Made by a program: the position numbers and the translations under genes. 27,937 nt of DNA, from assembly GCA_017642625.1 (NCBI GenBank), contig JAGCOQ010000035.1, positions 1 through 27,937 of the forward strand, given 5' to 3'. Positions 8,194 to 16,373 of this stretch are shown in pieces. Every line of letters begins with the position of its first letter. Position 1 is the first letter of the stretch. Under the pieces are notes generated by a model that was not told the origin of the DNA, searched no databases, and saw only the letters and a program-made list of their open reading frames with translations. The stretch comes from Alphaproteobacteria bacterium. Its GTDB lineage: Bacteria > Pseudomonadota > Alphaproteobacteria > Rs-D84.

Positions 8194-8898
8194 TTATAAT
8201 TCTATATGACCGTTGGTCGCAATTAAATCTGCGCCCATTTCTATTTTTCCGCCCGCTTCGCGAACCAATAATTCGCCGGCGGCAATTTCTGCAAAATCAA
8301 GTGGTTCAGACACAAAACCATCAAACTTACCTGATGCAACCCATGCCAAATCCAGTGCTGGGCAACCGGTGCAACGAACATCACCAACCGTCTTGCGATT
8401 ATCTGTTGTATTATACGCAATCGTCAAATCGGCATCTTCTTTTAAATTAGAAACCTTTACACGTGCGGAATGAAATGCCGAAAAAGCATATGCACCACGA
8501 CCATTTTCCGCATAATACAAACGTTCATCAATTGGTGAATAAACCAACGCGATTTGCGTTTCATCATTTGTGCGCAGCGCCAAAGAAATTGCGAAATGAG
8601 GATTGGCACGAACAAAATTAGCCGCACCCGACAATGCTAAAACAAATTCGTCGCGACCATCACCGGCACGCGACACATTTGGTGTTAACAATCCTGCATT
8701 TGGACGAACCAGCATCAAATCAGACAAGATGCTTTCTTCTATACGCGCTTCTGCCTTCTGCACAAAGTCACGCGCACCACGCAAAGACTGTTGTAAATTT
8801 TCTACTTCGCCGAAATCGTGGCGCAAACCGGTTGCCGTACGTTGCAACGCCATAAACATCTTGTTTAATTCCGTTGAACCTTTGATCAGCAATTCCAT
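8194..8898 (-). CDS. SuhB/inositol monophosphatase-like protein lacking catalytic residues
   Basis: A 234-residue protein clearly related to SuhB. It keeps the alphaproteobacterial DFGEVENLQ signature (28-36), the PHFAISLAL strand after the active-site loop, and the C-terminal AAGELLVREAGG. The metal-binding residues are lost. The GEE/EES position reads LLTPNVS (70-76), the DP-x-DGT-x-NF loop reads LALSGAANF (87-95), and the W-D of the C-terminal motif reads A-E (AEIAAG). It should therefore not hydrolyse inositol phosphates. E. coli SuhB also acts in the rRNA antitermination complex, a role that does not need phosphatase activity; a retained structural role of that kind is plausible but unproven. 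It starts 23 bases after rpmE and ends in a terminator, so it is probably co-transcribed with rpmE. Confidence 0.85.
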   Translation of the reverse strand: MELLIKGSTELNKMFMALQRTATGLRHDFGEVENLQQSLRGARDFVQKAEARIEESILSDLMLVRPNAGLLTPNVSRAGDGRDEFVLALSGAANFVRANPHFAISLALRTNDETQIALVYSPIDERLYYAENGRGAYAFSAFHSARVKVSNLKEDADLTIAYNTTDNRKTVGDVRCTGCPALDLAWVASGKFDGFVSEPLDFAEIAAGELLVREAGGKIEMGADLIATNGHIEL

Positions 8899-8921
8899 TT
8901 TGCCACCCCGATTTTGTTTTA

Positions 8922-9134
8922 TTAGAACTTGAATCCGGCAAATTTACTTTTGAATTCAGCCGCACGTTGACCCTTGTCACCTGTGTTTGCACGTTGACCG
9001 GTCCATGCAGAATGGTTCAAATTGTCGGTTGATAAAACCAAGTCTTTCTTAACCGAAGAATACATTTTCACCGTCTTACCGTCAGTCATTGTGACGTTAA
9101 TTTCGTGGTATTCTGGATGAATTCCTTTTTTCAT
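8922..9134 (-). CDS. rpmE: 50S ribosomal protein L31
   Basis: A 70-residue L31 starting MKKGIHPEYHEINVTMTDG and containing HSAWTGQRANTGDKGQRAAEF, the usual L31 core. It has no cysteines, so it is the zinc-independent type, as is typical of Alphaproteobacteria. L31 sits on the large subunit near the central protuberance and bridges to the small subunit. The ATG at 9134 has an AAGGG ribosome site nine bases upstream and a good promoter further up. The SuhB-like gene follows on the same strand 23 bases later. Confidence 0.96.
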   Translation of the reverse strand: MKKGIHPEYHEINVTMTDGKTVKMYSSVKKDLVLSTDNLNHSAWTGQRANTGDKGQRAAEFKSKFAGFKF

Positions 9135-9164
9135 AGCATAACCCTTTTAATTTTTTGCCCCACG

Positions 9165-9192
9165 ATTATACAAGGAAATTTCCATAAATCAA
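9165..9192 (-). promoter_or_regulatory. promoter for rpmE
   Basis: On the minus strand TTGATT (9192-9187) and a perfect TATAAT (9170-9165) are 16 bases apart, giving a leader of roughly 25 bases before the rpmE ATG. This is the best two-part promoter in the window. Confidence 0.6.
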
Positions 9193-9206
9193 GCGATATT
9201 CGCGAA

Positions 9207-9716
9207 TTAATAGCGTCCAATGCACCCCAGATACGAATTACCGGTGGATTCCAAGATATTTATGAACTGATTCTGATTTTTGCCGGAAAACAGCGCCAAA
9301 ATCGTTCCTGCATCCGTTGCCAACATGTCCGCCACCGTCGCAATGGACGAATTCATCTTTTTGAAAAAGCCACTGGTTGGGTATATTTCGGCGGCAAACA
9401 ACTGGTGTCCGCCACGTGCAGACGCGCCATTATCCGCCTTGATAACCATTAACTGACATTCGGGCGAAATAATCATTTTGTCCGTCACAACGGCGCCACC
9501 CCCCAGCAATTCACCCCACCAACCTGTCGATTCACAAAAAACGGGATAATAAACAATTGCATTTGGATTCGATTCGAATATTGATGGCAAATCTAAATCA
9601 GCCGATATAATGTCCGGCATTTCGCCTGTGGCTGTATTTATGACTTTCCGCGCCAACTGGTAAATCGCATCACCATTTGTCTTACGTGGCCAATAAAGAA
9701 TCGGAAACTGCTTCAT
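9207..9716 (-). CDS. unrecognised 169-residue protein
   Basis: I do not recognise this family. The protein is 169 residues, with no signal peptide and no clear membrane segment. It opens MKQFPILYWPRKTNGDA. The middle has AIVYYPVFCESTGWWGELLGGGAVVT and a likely beta-rich part (MIISPECQLMVIKADNG); the end has a helical stretch (SIATVADMLATDAGTILALF) and two Cys. The ATG at 9716 lies eight bases after a TATAAT, so the RNA may be almost leaderless. It sits between rpmE and a VirB6-like gene on the same strand, 68 bases after the latter. Its own promoter means that co-function with either neighbour is only a guess. Confidence 0.75.
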   Translation of the reverse strand: MKQFPILYWPRKTNGDAIYQLARKVINTATGEMPDIISADLDLPSIFESNPNAIVYYPVFCESTGWWGELLGGGAVVTDKMIISPECQLMVIKADNGASARGGHQLFAAEIYPTSGFFKKMNSSIATVADMLATDAGTILALFSGKNQNQFINILESTGNSYLGCIGRY

Positions 9717-9724
9717 TGATGTGA

Positions 9725-9733
9725 ATTATATCA
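9725..9733 (-). promoter_or_regulatory. candidate extended -10 element for the 169-residue protein
   Basis: The minus strand reads TGATATAAT, a perfect extended -10, only eight bases before the ATG at 9716. RNA starting at the usual distance would have a leader of about one or two bases. Confidence 0.45.
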
Positions 9734-9784
9734 GATTCGGAAGAGATAAAAAAGGGGGTGATGTAAAATAAACTACTTGATTTT

Positions 9785-11071
9785 TTATTTTTTTATACCT
9801 GCGTATAGTTTTTTCGCGTCTTCCCACAGTGTGCCAGCGTCTTTTTTTGTTTTTTCATAGAACTCATCTGATATCTTTACACTGAATAACGTCTTGATAA
9901 GTGTCGGAATTGTGGTCATAAACATTGCCATAAACGCCCCCAAAAGAACGATTGTGACAAGGCTATCTCGGCGCATCATCAGCCCATCCATAATTATTTT
10001 CGAATCGTTTTGCTCCATCGCAGCCTTTAATGCCGTTATTCCTTCCCAACTTCCAAATATAGCGTCCAAGAACATTATCGCAAATGTCACAAACACGCCG
10101 GTCAGCGCGATTCCTAACGCCCCTTGGACAACATCTTCTATGATTGTTTTGATGTTTTTCTTGCTGTTGGGCAATATGTTCCATCCGGTAAATATCCACG
10201 ACAACAAACTTATTGGCAACATAATAAGGTCTATGGACAACTTTATAAATATTTCCAAGAAATATATTGGTATCGGCAACAACGCCATAAAGAACAAAAC
10301 AACAACCAGTGCGCCACAAAGCAGAATCGGGACATTCGGCAAAATTGGCATTCCCCACATGATTTTATGCATATATTCCTTGTTAAACGCCATGTTCAGC
10401 ATGGTCCAACCCGCCGTCATACCCAAGCCGGTCATTTGATGTATTGTTGCCAATTCGCACGCCAAATGATGACGCAACTTTGGCGAAAACGCACCACGAC
10501 TTGCACTTACTGCGGTTGCAGATGCCGGATCTGCGATTGCGGTTGCCACGATACAGGTATTAAACGCCTCGTCATCAGCAACAATATGATTTATTGACAT
10601 ACCGATATTAAATATTGGTTGTATCGCAATATCATTTATCAATCGTGGTAATGGGGCAATCAACAAAGCACCAGCGACCCCCAACTTGATAATTTTTGTC
10701 CCAAATTCACCCGTAAAAGACCATGGCTCTATATTTTTTGCATTCATAAAGTTAGACAATAATTGCCATGCAAACCAAACAGCTAACAACGCCGCCGCAA
10801 AAGGTATCGTCACAAGACCAATTCCATGATATATCCCCGGTATTATATTTGACATTGTTCCCAATATATCGGAAAACATTTGGCACGACCAACATGTGCT
10901 GAAAAAGTTAAATGCTTCTTGCATATTGACTGGGGCATGACTGCGATATACGGCAAAACCCGCCAAACTTCCCAGCCCCGCAATTATGCCAAAAGCAAAC
11001 GGCGTAAGTGCCCCCGCCGTAAAGGGCAGGAAAGATACAAACACTATCCAAAATTTTTTAAACCAACTCAT
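9785..11071 (-). CDS. VirB6/TrbL-like polytopic membrane protein (paralogue 1)
   Basis: A 428-residue inner-membrane protein with an N-terminal signal-like segment and about six more hydrophobic stretches, then a charged C-terminus (KISDEFYEKTKKDAGTLWEDAKKLY). It has CWSC in the first soluble loop, the segment APLPRLINDIAIQPIFNIG after the second membrane span, and a long loop with two Cys, the second starting a C-x15-G helix (CELATIHQMTGLGMTAG). These match the other four paralogues here. VirB6/TrbL proteins form the inner-membrane channel part of type IV secretion systems; assignment is from topology and motif pattern, not strong identity. It starts at the ATG at 11071, which lacks a ribosome site, and diverges from the other four genes. 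Confidence 0.7.
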   Translation of the reverse strand: MSWFKKFWIVFVSFLPFTAGALTPFAFGIIAGLGSLAGFAVYRSHAPVNMQEAFNFFSTCWSCQMFSDILGTMSNIIPGIYHGIGLVTIPFAAALLAVWFAWQLLSNFMNAKNIEPWSFTGEFGTKIIKLGVAGALLIAPLPRLINDIAIQPIFNIGMSINHIVADDEAFNTCIVATAIADPASATAVSASRGAFSPKLRHHLACELATIHQMTGLGMTAGWTMLNMAFNKEYMHKIMWGMPILPNVPILLCGALVVVLFFMALLPIPIYFLEIFIKLSIDLIMLPISLLSWIFTGWNILPNSKKNIKTIIEDVVQGALGIALTGVFVTFAIMFLDAIFGSWEGITALKAAMEQNDSKIIMDGLMMRRDSLVTIVLLGAFMAMFMTTIPTLIKTLFSVKISDEFYEKTKKDAGTLWEDAKKLYAGIKK

Positions 11072-11081
11072 TTTTATAATA

Positions 11082-11115
11082 AGTATATCACATTTTGTCC
11101 CAAATGTGATATAAT
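11082..11115. promoter_or_regulatory. divergent palindromic promoter of the VirB6-like cluster
   Basis: ATATCACATTT (11085-11095) and AAATGTGATAT (11102-11112) form a perfect 11-bp inverted repeat around six bases. Each arm contains an extended -10: TGATATAAT on the plus strand (11107-11115) and TGATATACT on the minus strand (11090-11082). Both arms would be fired from here, and a dimeric regulator bound to the palindrome would cover both. Confidence 0.6.
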
Positions 11116-11128
11116 TGAAAGGATAAAA

Positions 11129-12406
11129 ATGAAATCAAGAGAGAGAATGAAACCTTTCAGGCGGATTTTTCCTTGCTTACTTGTGGCTACAATGCTTGTT
11201 GTACCTGCGACTGCGTTCGCACGGGATATTGTTGATAGTTTAAATTTAGCACCGTTTGTTCCATTGGTGTTGGACGCAATGATGAGTGTTGCCACAGGCG
11301 GATATGATTTTTTTGTCGGAAATGGTAAGGGACTTATCTATATTTTGGTGTGGAGTTTTCTGGTTATCACCATTGGTTTATACTTGATAAAAATGTACAT
11401 ACCAAAAAACTGGACGCCTTTGTTCGGATTTTCGGGTGGTGGCGAAATGCTGGACGGCAAGACCGACGCCCAAACAATCGTATATAATGTTATGAAACCT
11501 TTGCTGCGTGGCATTCTTGCGGCGGTCGTGTTATTGCAGGTTCGTCCATATATGGTGACCGAAGTTTTGGTTAATCCTTTTTTACAGTTTGGTTCAATTT
11601 ACACACACTATATTACTGAAACAGTCAATTCGACCGGTGCCATCACAGAAAAAATAGAATGCCCCGAATCCATTGTGCAAAAGGGTTGGATTTCTAAATC
11701 ATCATGCGAATTCTTGGTGCAACCTGTTGCCGACTTGTCCGCGGCAAACAACACCATCATAAAGCGCGGTTTTGAATTCATTGGTTCGGGCTTGCTGGGA
11801 CTGTCCACTATTATATCGCACAGCAGTAATGGATTTTTGAATTTGATTACGGGTATCATTCTGGTATCAACATTTTTCTCAAGCAATTTATTTATGGCAC
11901 TGTTGATAATAGAAGCCATCTTTAAGTTTGGTATGGCATTGGTTTTGTATCCATTTCATGTTTTGTCGTATGTTATGAAACCAAACGACAAATGGTTGGA
12001 TTTTTGGCCGGCACTTTCCGGCATCATAACAGAATTAAGACATTTGGTTATCACAATGATTATGTGTTCTTTTATGTTGTGCATCAATATCGCCATTATA
12101 AAAGCACTGTTTACATGGGACAATTCTGTGTTTGTTGTCGCTGCGGGCGGAACCGCAACCAGTAATGTTCCAAGCATTGCACAGTCAACCGGTGGATTTG
12201 GCGAACATTCTATTTTGTGGTTGTCATCAATATTGACGTTTTATTTGATGTTCAAATTGTTTGATTTAACACAAAAACAACTAGAAGACTATGTCGGTGG
12301 ACGCGGAACATTATATGATGATGTGACCAACAACGCGAAAAATCTGTGGAAAAAAACCACTGGCGCAAAGAAAACAATCGGCAAATTAAAGGACCTGCTT
12401 AACTAA
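11129..12406 (+). CDS. VirB6/TrbL-like polytopic membrane protein (paralogue 2)
   Basis: A 425-residue protein with a clean signal peptide (MKPFRRIFPCLLVATMLVVP, then ATAFA), a soluble N-terminal stretch, and about six hydrophobic segments. Like the other paralogues it has a segment of the form RPYMVTEVLVNPFLQFG and a loop with two Cys (IECPES and SSCEF) leading into a helix and further membrane spans. It lacks the N-terminal C-x2-C of three siblings. The likely role is a channel component of a type IV secretion-like machine. The ATG at 11129 follows AAAGGA; an in-frame ATG at 11147 gives the tidier signal peptide and may be the real start if RNA begins near 11122. Its stop overlaps the next start codon by one base. 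Confidence 0.7.
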   Translation: MKSRERMKPFRRIFPCLLVATMLVVPATAFARDIVDSLNLAPFVPLVLDAMMSVATGGYDFFVGNGKGLIYILVWSFLVITIGLYLIKMYIPKNWTPLFGFSGGGEMLDGKTDAQTIVYNVMKPLLRGILAAVVLLQVRPYMVTEVLVNPFLQFGSIYTHYITETVNSTGAITEKIECPESIVQKGWISKSSCEFLVQPVADLSAANNTIIKRGFEFIGSGLLGLSTIISHSSNGFLNLITGIILVSTFFSSNLFMALLIIEAIFKFGMALVLYPFHVLSYVMKPNDKWLDFWPALSGIITELRHLVITMIMCSFMLCINIAIIKALFTWDNSVFVVAAGGTATSNVPSIAQSTGGFGEHSILWLSSILTFYLMFKLFDLTQKQLEDYVGGRGTLYDDVTNNAKNLWKKTTGAKKTIGKLKDLLN

Positions 12407-13596
12407 TGAATCATTTGCTAAGTAATCTTATTCACAGCACCGTCCAATGCTATGGTTGCCCGATATTTGATCGGTTGTTCCAGATTGTATCTGAATCAGC
12501 CGCGGCGGTCTATGAACGCATGGTTCTTTTTTCTTTCATAATTTTTGTCGTAATGCTTGCGTTTTTCATAATGAATGCCGTATGGCAAAATCTTAAACAA
12601 AAAGCCCCAGACCCATGGTTCCATAAATCTGTGCGTCCTGTTATGATTAATTCATTGGTCGCAATGGCATTTCTTGGGATGGGTGTCGCTTTGCCGCGCA
12701 CCATTAGCACCGTCACATTTGAACCCGTTGCCGATTTATCGCTTATTTATACACAAACCATGTTGGGTATCGACAATGATGTTGTCAACCAACATGTCAC
12801 ATATCAACCCGCGCAAATTGCCGATGACGGATTTTTCAGACCGGATTTGCGCAACAAAATTATTATGTTAATGAAAACAAGCATCACCCAATTTCAAGCA
12901 TATATGAAAGTGGGAATTGCAATAATGGAAACCGCGTTTTCATGGCGCGAATTACGTGGAATCGGTGCAATTCTCCGACATTTCATCCTGTTTGTCGTTG
13001 GCATATATATTTTCTGGGAATTTTTCAAATTGTTCTTTAAGTTCTGTTGTTATTTCGCAGATATAATTATCTCTATGGCATTGTTCGCGTTTTTCTTTCC
13101 ATTCTCTATAATAATGATGGTATTCAGCAACGCCGAACATGTCCCGTCATGGATGTCTGGATTGGGTAAAAAACTTGGTATCGGACAATTCAAAAGCCTT
13201 ATCAACGCTATTGTTTCTTTGGCGGCGGCTGTAATGACCTATACAATCATCATGGTTATTATTGCCCAGTTCTTCTCGTCATCAAACACTTCGGTCAGTG
13301 AAGTTATAACCGCAATGACCAAAGATGATATATTCTCTGTAAGTTTATCATCGGAAAATTTTGCAACGCTTACACTGGCAAGTATACTTGTGTTAGTATT
13401 TGTCATAAAGTTCTTAACCAATCAAATACCACAAGTGACCAAAATGATTTTGTCTGTGTTTGATTTGGATACCAACACTAAATTAAGCGACGAATTGGGC
13501 GACAACGCAATGAAATTGACATCTTCAATAGTTAACAGCGTCAAAGAGTTTGGTAAAACAGCAATATCGGGTGGCAACGCAACAGGGGGAAACTAG
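12406..13596 (+). CDS. VirB6/TrbL-like polytopic membrane protein (paralogue 3)
   Basis: A 396-residue membrane protein whose N-terminus lacks a cleavable signal. CYGCPIFDRLF near residue 15 matches CWSCQMFSDIL of paralogue 1. ALPRTISTVTFEPVADLS and FRPDLRNKIIMLMKTSITQF also align with paralogue 1, but both loop cysteines are absent: the C-x15-G Cys is replaced by Met. Then come a segment with FKFCCYFADIIISMALFAFF, an FPFSIIMMVF core, and a coupled helix pair typical of TrbL-like proteins. The ATG shares its A with the last base of the preceding TAA stop, indicating translational coupling. The next gene starts directly after its TAG. Confidence 0.7.
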   Translation: MNHLLSNLIHSTVQCYGCPIFDRLFQIVSESAAAVYERMVLFSFIIFVVMLAFFIMNAVWQNLKQKAPDPWFHKSVRPVMINSLVAMAFLGMGVALPRTISTVTFEPVADLSLIYTQTMLGIDNDVVNQHVTYQPAQIADDGFFRPDLRNKIIMLMKTSITQFQAYMKVGIAIMETAFSWRELRGIGAILRHFILFVVGIYIFWEFFKLFFKFCCYFADIIISMALFAFFFPFSIIMMVFSNAEHVPSWMSGLGKKLGIGQFKSLINAIVSLAAAVMTYTIIMVIIAQFFSSSNTSVSEVITAMTKDDIFSVSLSSENFATLTLASILVLVFVIKFLTNQIPQVTKMILSVFDLDTNTKLSDELGDNAMKLTSSIVNSVKEFGKTAISGGNATGGN

Positions 13597-15039
13597 GTGC
13601 TAAAAGCAAAATTGATTATGCTTGCTGTCAAAATCGGTATGGGCGCAATTGCGTTGGGGCTGGGCATTTGGTATTTATCATCGTCTATTGGTGGCGATTC
13701 CCTGACCTATACCAGCATGGATAATTTCCTTACTGCGATTGGTGCAAATGGCGACATAGCCAACGCCAACGGTTGCTTTATGTGCAGATATATTTCTGAA
13801 ATGTTCGGCGTATTGGGTCAAGCAACCGAATACTTTTGGGACGGCATTATTGATCACATATGGTTATTATTGGTAATTGGGTTTGGTATATTTTTGGCTA
13901 TCTATTCCGGACAATATCTTTTGGATGCCGCAAAACAAACTTCTAAACTGGACACATCTGAAAAGAAATTAGATTTCAAAACATGGTTCGACAAGGTTTG
14001 GCACCAAGCCGTTCGTGTCCTGATTGCCGGCGCATTTATTGGGGCGTTTGGTTTAGGTGGCACAACCGCATTGCGTCATGTGACCCAAATTACAATTACA
14101 CCGGTTATGTTTGTTGGCGCAGAACTAGGCATGGCTGCATCTGGTGTGACAACCGCAACACAATGTGGCGCACTTTCAAGCACCACAAATTCCGAAGATG
14201 TTTTGAATCCTGTGTTGCAACCGTTTATGTGTTCCATTGGAAATCTGAATACAATTATGTTGGCGGGTGCCGCCGGTGGCTTTGCATTAATGAATTATTC
14301 AGCATTGGGCCTGGGGGGTGGCGCACTTACATGGGTTGCTGGATTGGGACTGGTTATACTGTTTTTAATTATCGGGTTTGGTCTGTTCTTCCAGGTATTA
14401 AGCGTTGTTATGAAAATGATATTCTTGGTCTTGTTCCTTCCAATATTTATCGCGGCATACGCTTTTAAACCGGTATGGAAACTTGCATCAAACATGGTCG
14501 CCAATACGGTGGGAAAACTGTTGGTATCATCTGCGATAAAAATTGTCGCCATATCGTTAAAGATTGTTGTCCTGTTTGCAACGGTGTCTTATGCCGCCGA
14601 TATGTTCTTCCCTGGGCCACTTGACGGATACAGCAGTATTTTACCACCAATGATGAATCAAACCATTCAAAATCCAGACGCCCGAACAATGTCCATCATA
14701 AATACATTCAAAGACTGTGAACAACATGCAATAATTAACGGCGAAATGAACGGCGAAATATTTAAAGCATGCTTTACTGCACACAAGGCAACCGTTGAAA
14801 GCAGTTACCCAGGGGCATTTGATTTCATGAAAGATAATGCATGGGAGTTTTTGATTATGATGATTGGTCTGTTCATATTGTATTACTGGACAATATCGCC
14901 CAAGATAGATGCATTGTTAAGTATCGCAGACAGCGACGAAATGTTTGACTTTGGTGGCAACATCAAGAAATTGGGAACAAGCATATGGAATGTTCCGCGT
15001 TCAATAGCAGGAAAGTTAACATCAAATATGGGTGGCTAA
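13597..15039 (+). CDS. VirB6/TrbL-like polytopic membrane protein (paralogue 4)
   Basis: At 480 residues this is the longest paralogue. It has an N-terminal membrane segment, CFMC in the first soluble loop (matching CWSC and CYGC), TTALRHVTQITITPVMFVG, and a loop with paired Cys where the second begins CSIGNLNTIMLAGAAGG, the C-x15-G pattern. A glycine-rich hydrophobic core (LGLVILFLIIGFGLFF) and LVLFLPIFIAAYAFKPVWKL follow, close to the central TrbL/VirB6 region. A late soluble loop has two further Cys (DCEQHAI and KACFTAHK). The start is a GTG at 13597, immediately after the preceding TAG and behind an AGGGGGAA ribosome site; no ATG lies nearby. Confidence 0.72.
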   Translation: MLKAKLIMLAVKIGMGAIALGLGIWYLSSSIGGDSLTYTSMDNFLTAIGANGDIANANGCFMCRYISEMFGVLGQATEYFWDGIIDHIWLLLVIGFGIFLAIYSGQYLLDAAKQTSKLDTSEKKLDFKTWFDKVWHQAVRVLIAGAFIGAFGLGGTTALRHVTQITITPVMFVGAELGMAASGVTTATQCGALSSTTNSEDVLNPVLQPFMCSIGNLNTIMLAGAAGGFALMNYSALGLGGGALTWVAGLGLVILFLIIGFGLFFQVLSVVMKMIFLVLFLPIFIAAYAFKPVWKLASNMVANTVGKLLVSSAIKIVAISLKIVVLFATVSYAADMFFPGPLDGYSSILPPMMNQTIQNPDARTMSIINTFKDCEQHAIINGEMNGEIFKACFTAHKATVESSYPGAFDFMKDNAWEFLIMMIGLFILYYWTISPKIDALLSIADSDEMFDFGGNIKKLGTSIWNVPRSIAGKLTSNMGG

Positions 15040-15045
15040 GGAATT

Positions 15046-16371
15046 ATGAAATACATTCGTAGCATTTTATCAAAATTACTTGTCGCAATCGTATGCGTCT
15101 GTATTTCGTTTTCTGCGATTGGGGCGGCCAATAATCACACTGGCGATATCGGCAATTATGGCTCATGGTCAACCGAGCATAATATTGGTGAATTTGTCAG
15201 ATCACTGGTTGGTCCCAATGGCGATTTAATTGAAATGGAAAACAGTTTCCGAAGACAACTGGCACGCGACTATGTTCCAATAGAGGCTCGTTTAGGTATT
15301 GCAATGATGAACGCACTTACACACGTTGCAAATATTTTGGATACTTCGCTGGTTCGTTTTATGATTATTTTCATAATCGTCATGTATGTATTTTGGCTGG
15401 CGTTCGAAGCGTATAATTTTATGTCCAAAGGCGACGGCAAAGCCGTAGATTTCTTTATGAATATCGGCAAGACCGGTGGCATGATTATCATTTGGATTGT
15501 CGTATTAAATATTGGGCCGGCAAAGTTATTCATGTCAATAACGGGACCAATTATTACCATTGGAACATTTTTATCTGACTTTATTTTAAACTCTATTGCA
15601 TTTGTATCAGGTGCCATTTTACCAGACACATGCCACGCAATTCACGAATATGCCATGTCGAACACACCGCCAAACATGCTTATTGACGCGGATGCCGCCG
15701 CCAATTTAATGTGCCTGCCGACACGGTTGTCTGGATTCTTTACCAGTGCGATTGCGCTTGGTTGGAAATGGATGGTTAACAGTGTGGGTTATAGCGGTTT
15801 TGGATTTATCATTGGCGCAATATTCACCGGTATATTTTTGTGGAACGCATGGAAGTTTGCATTAATGGCACTGGGGGTGGTAATGGATTTGTTCTTGGCA
15901 ATATTATTATTACCATTTACGGCGGTTGCTGAAACAATTCCACAAACTTCATACAAGGGTATAGCGGGCGATATCTTTAACGAATTTATAAAGTTATTTA
16001 ATGCAGACCAACTTAAAGACCAACTTAAATTAAAGGCGCAAATAAATCGGTTTATAAACGCTGCTATCTATTTTGTATCATTATCAATTGTTATATCTAT
16101 ATGCGCGGCGTTGTTGTATGGCGTAATCACAAGTGATTTAGCAGCACAAGTTCCGTCCCTTGAGAACGATAATTTTATAACTGTGTTATTAACTGGATTA
16201 TTGGTCACATATCTTGCAACCAAGGCGGACGAAATTGCGAAAGATATTGGCGGCAAGATAGAAGAAAAATCATGGAACAATCAATTCACCAACGATTTGA
16301 AAACTTTTGGCAAAGATGCCAAGACCAATATTGCTTCTTGGGTTGAGGCAATCAAGAAAAGCAGAGGTTAA
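15046..16371 (+). CDS. VirB6/TrbL-like polytopic membrane protein (paralogue 5)
   Basis: A 441-residue protein with a signal peptide (MKYIRSILSKLLVAIVCVC, ending near SAIGA), a soluble N-terminal region, and about six hydrophobic segments. Family features are NIGPAKLFMSITGPIITIG, a loop with two Cys (DTCHAIHEY and the C-x15-G element CLPTRLSGFFTSAIALG), and a core with LFLAILLLPFTAVAETIP. The C-terminus is lysine-rich and cytoplasmic. The ATG at 15046 lies six bases after the preceding stop with AAGGA overlapping that stop. It ends two bases from the convergent helicase gene; no terminator is visible between them. It closes the four-gene coupled operon. Confidence 0.72.
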   Translation: MKYIRSILSKLLVAIVCVCISFSAIGAANNHTGDIGNYGSWSTEHNIGEFVRSLVGPNGDLIEMENSFRRQLARDYVPIEARLGIAMMNALTHVANILDTSLVRFMIIFIIVMYVFWLAFEAYNFMSKGDGKAVDFFMNIGKTGGMIIIWIVVLNIGPAKLFMSITGPIITIGTFLSDFILNSIAFVSGAILPDTCHAIHEYAMSNTPPNMLIDADAAANLMCLPTRLSGFFTSAIALGWKWMVNSVGYSGFGFIIGAIFTGIFLWNAWKFALMALGVVMDLFLAILLLPFTAVAETIPQTSYKGIAGDIFNEFIKLFNADQLKDQLKLKAQINRFINAAIYFVSLSIVISICAALLYGVITSDLAAQVPSLENDNFITVLLTGLLVTYLATKADEIAKDIGGKIEEKSWNNQFTNDLKTFGKDAKTNIASWVEAIKKSRG

Positions 16372-16373
16372 AC

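Noticed and set aside
9198..9207. Palindrome ATTCGCGAAT considered as a terminator for the 169-residue gene
   Set aside because: The stem is only five base pairs with no loop and there is no T run after it.
9894..10439. A 181-codon plus-strand frame opposite VirB6-like paralogue 1
   Set aside because: The opposite strand encodes a membrane protein matching four paralogues; the antisense translation has Ile/Asn bias typical of a shadow and no ribosome site.
11129..16371. VirB6-like operon considered as part of a conjugative plasmid or transposon
   Set aside because: No relaxase, ATPase, integrase or end repeats are visible, the flanks are housekeeping genes, and base composition looks like the rest of the window.
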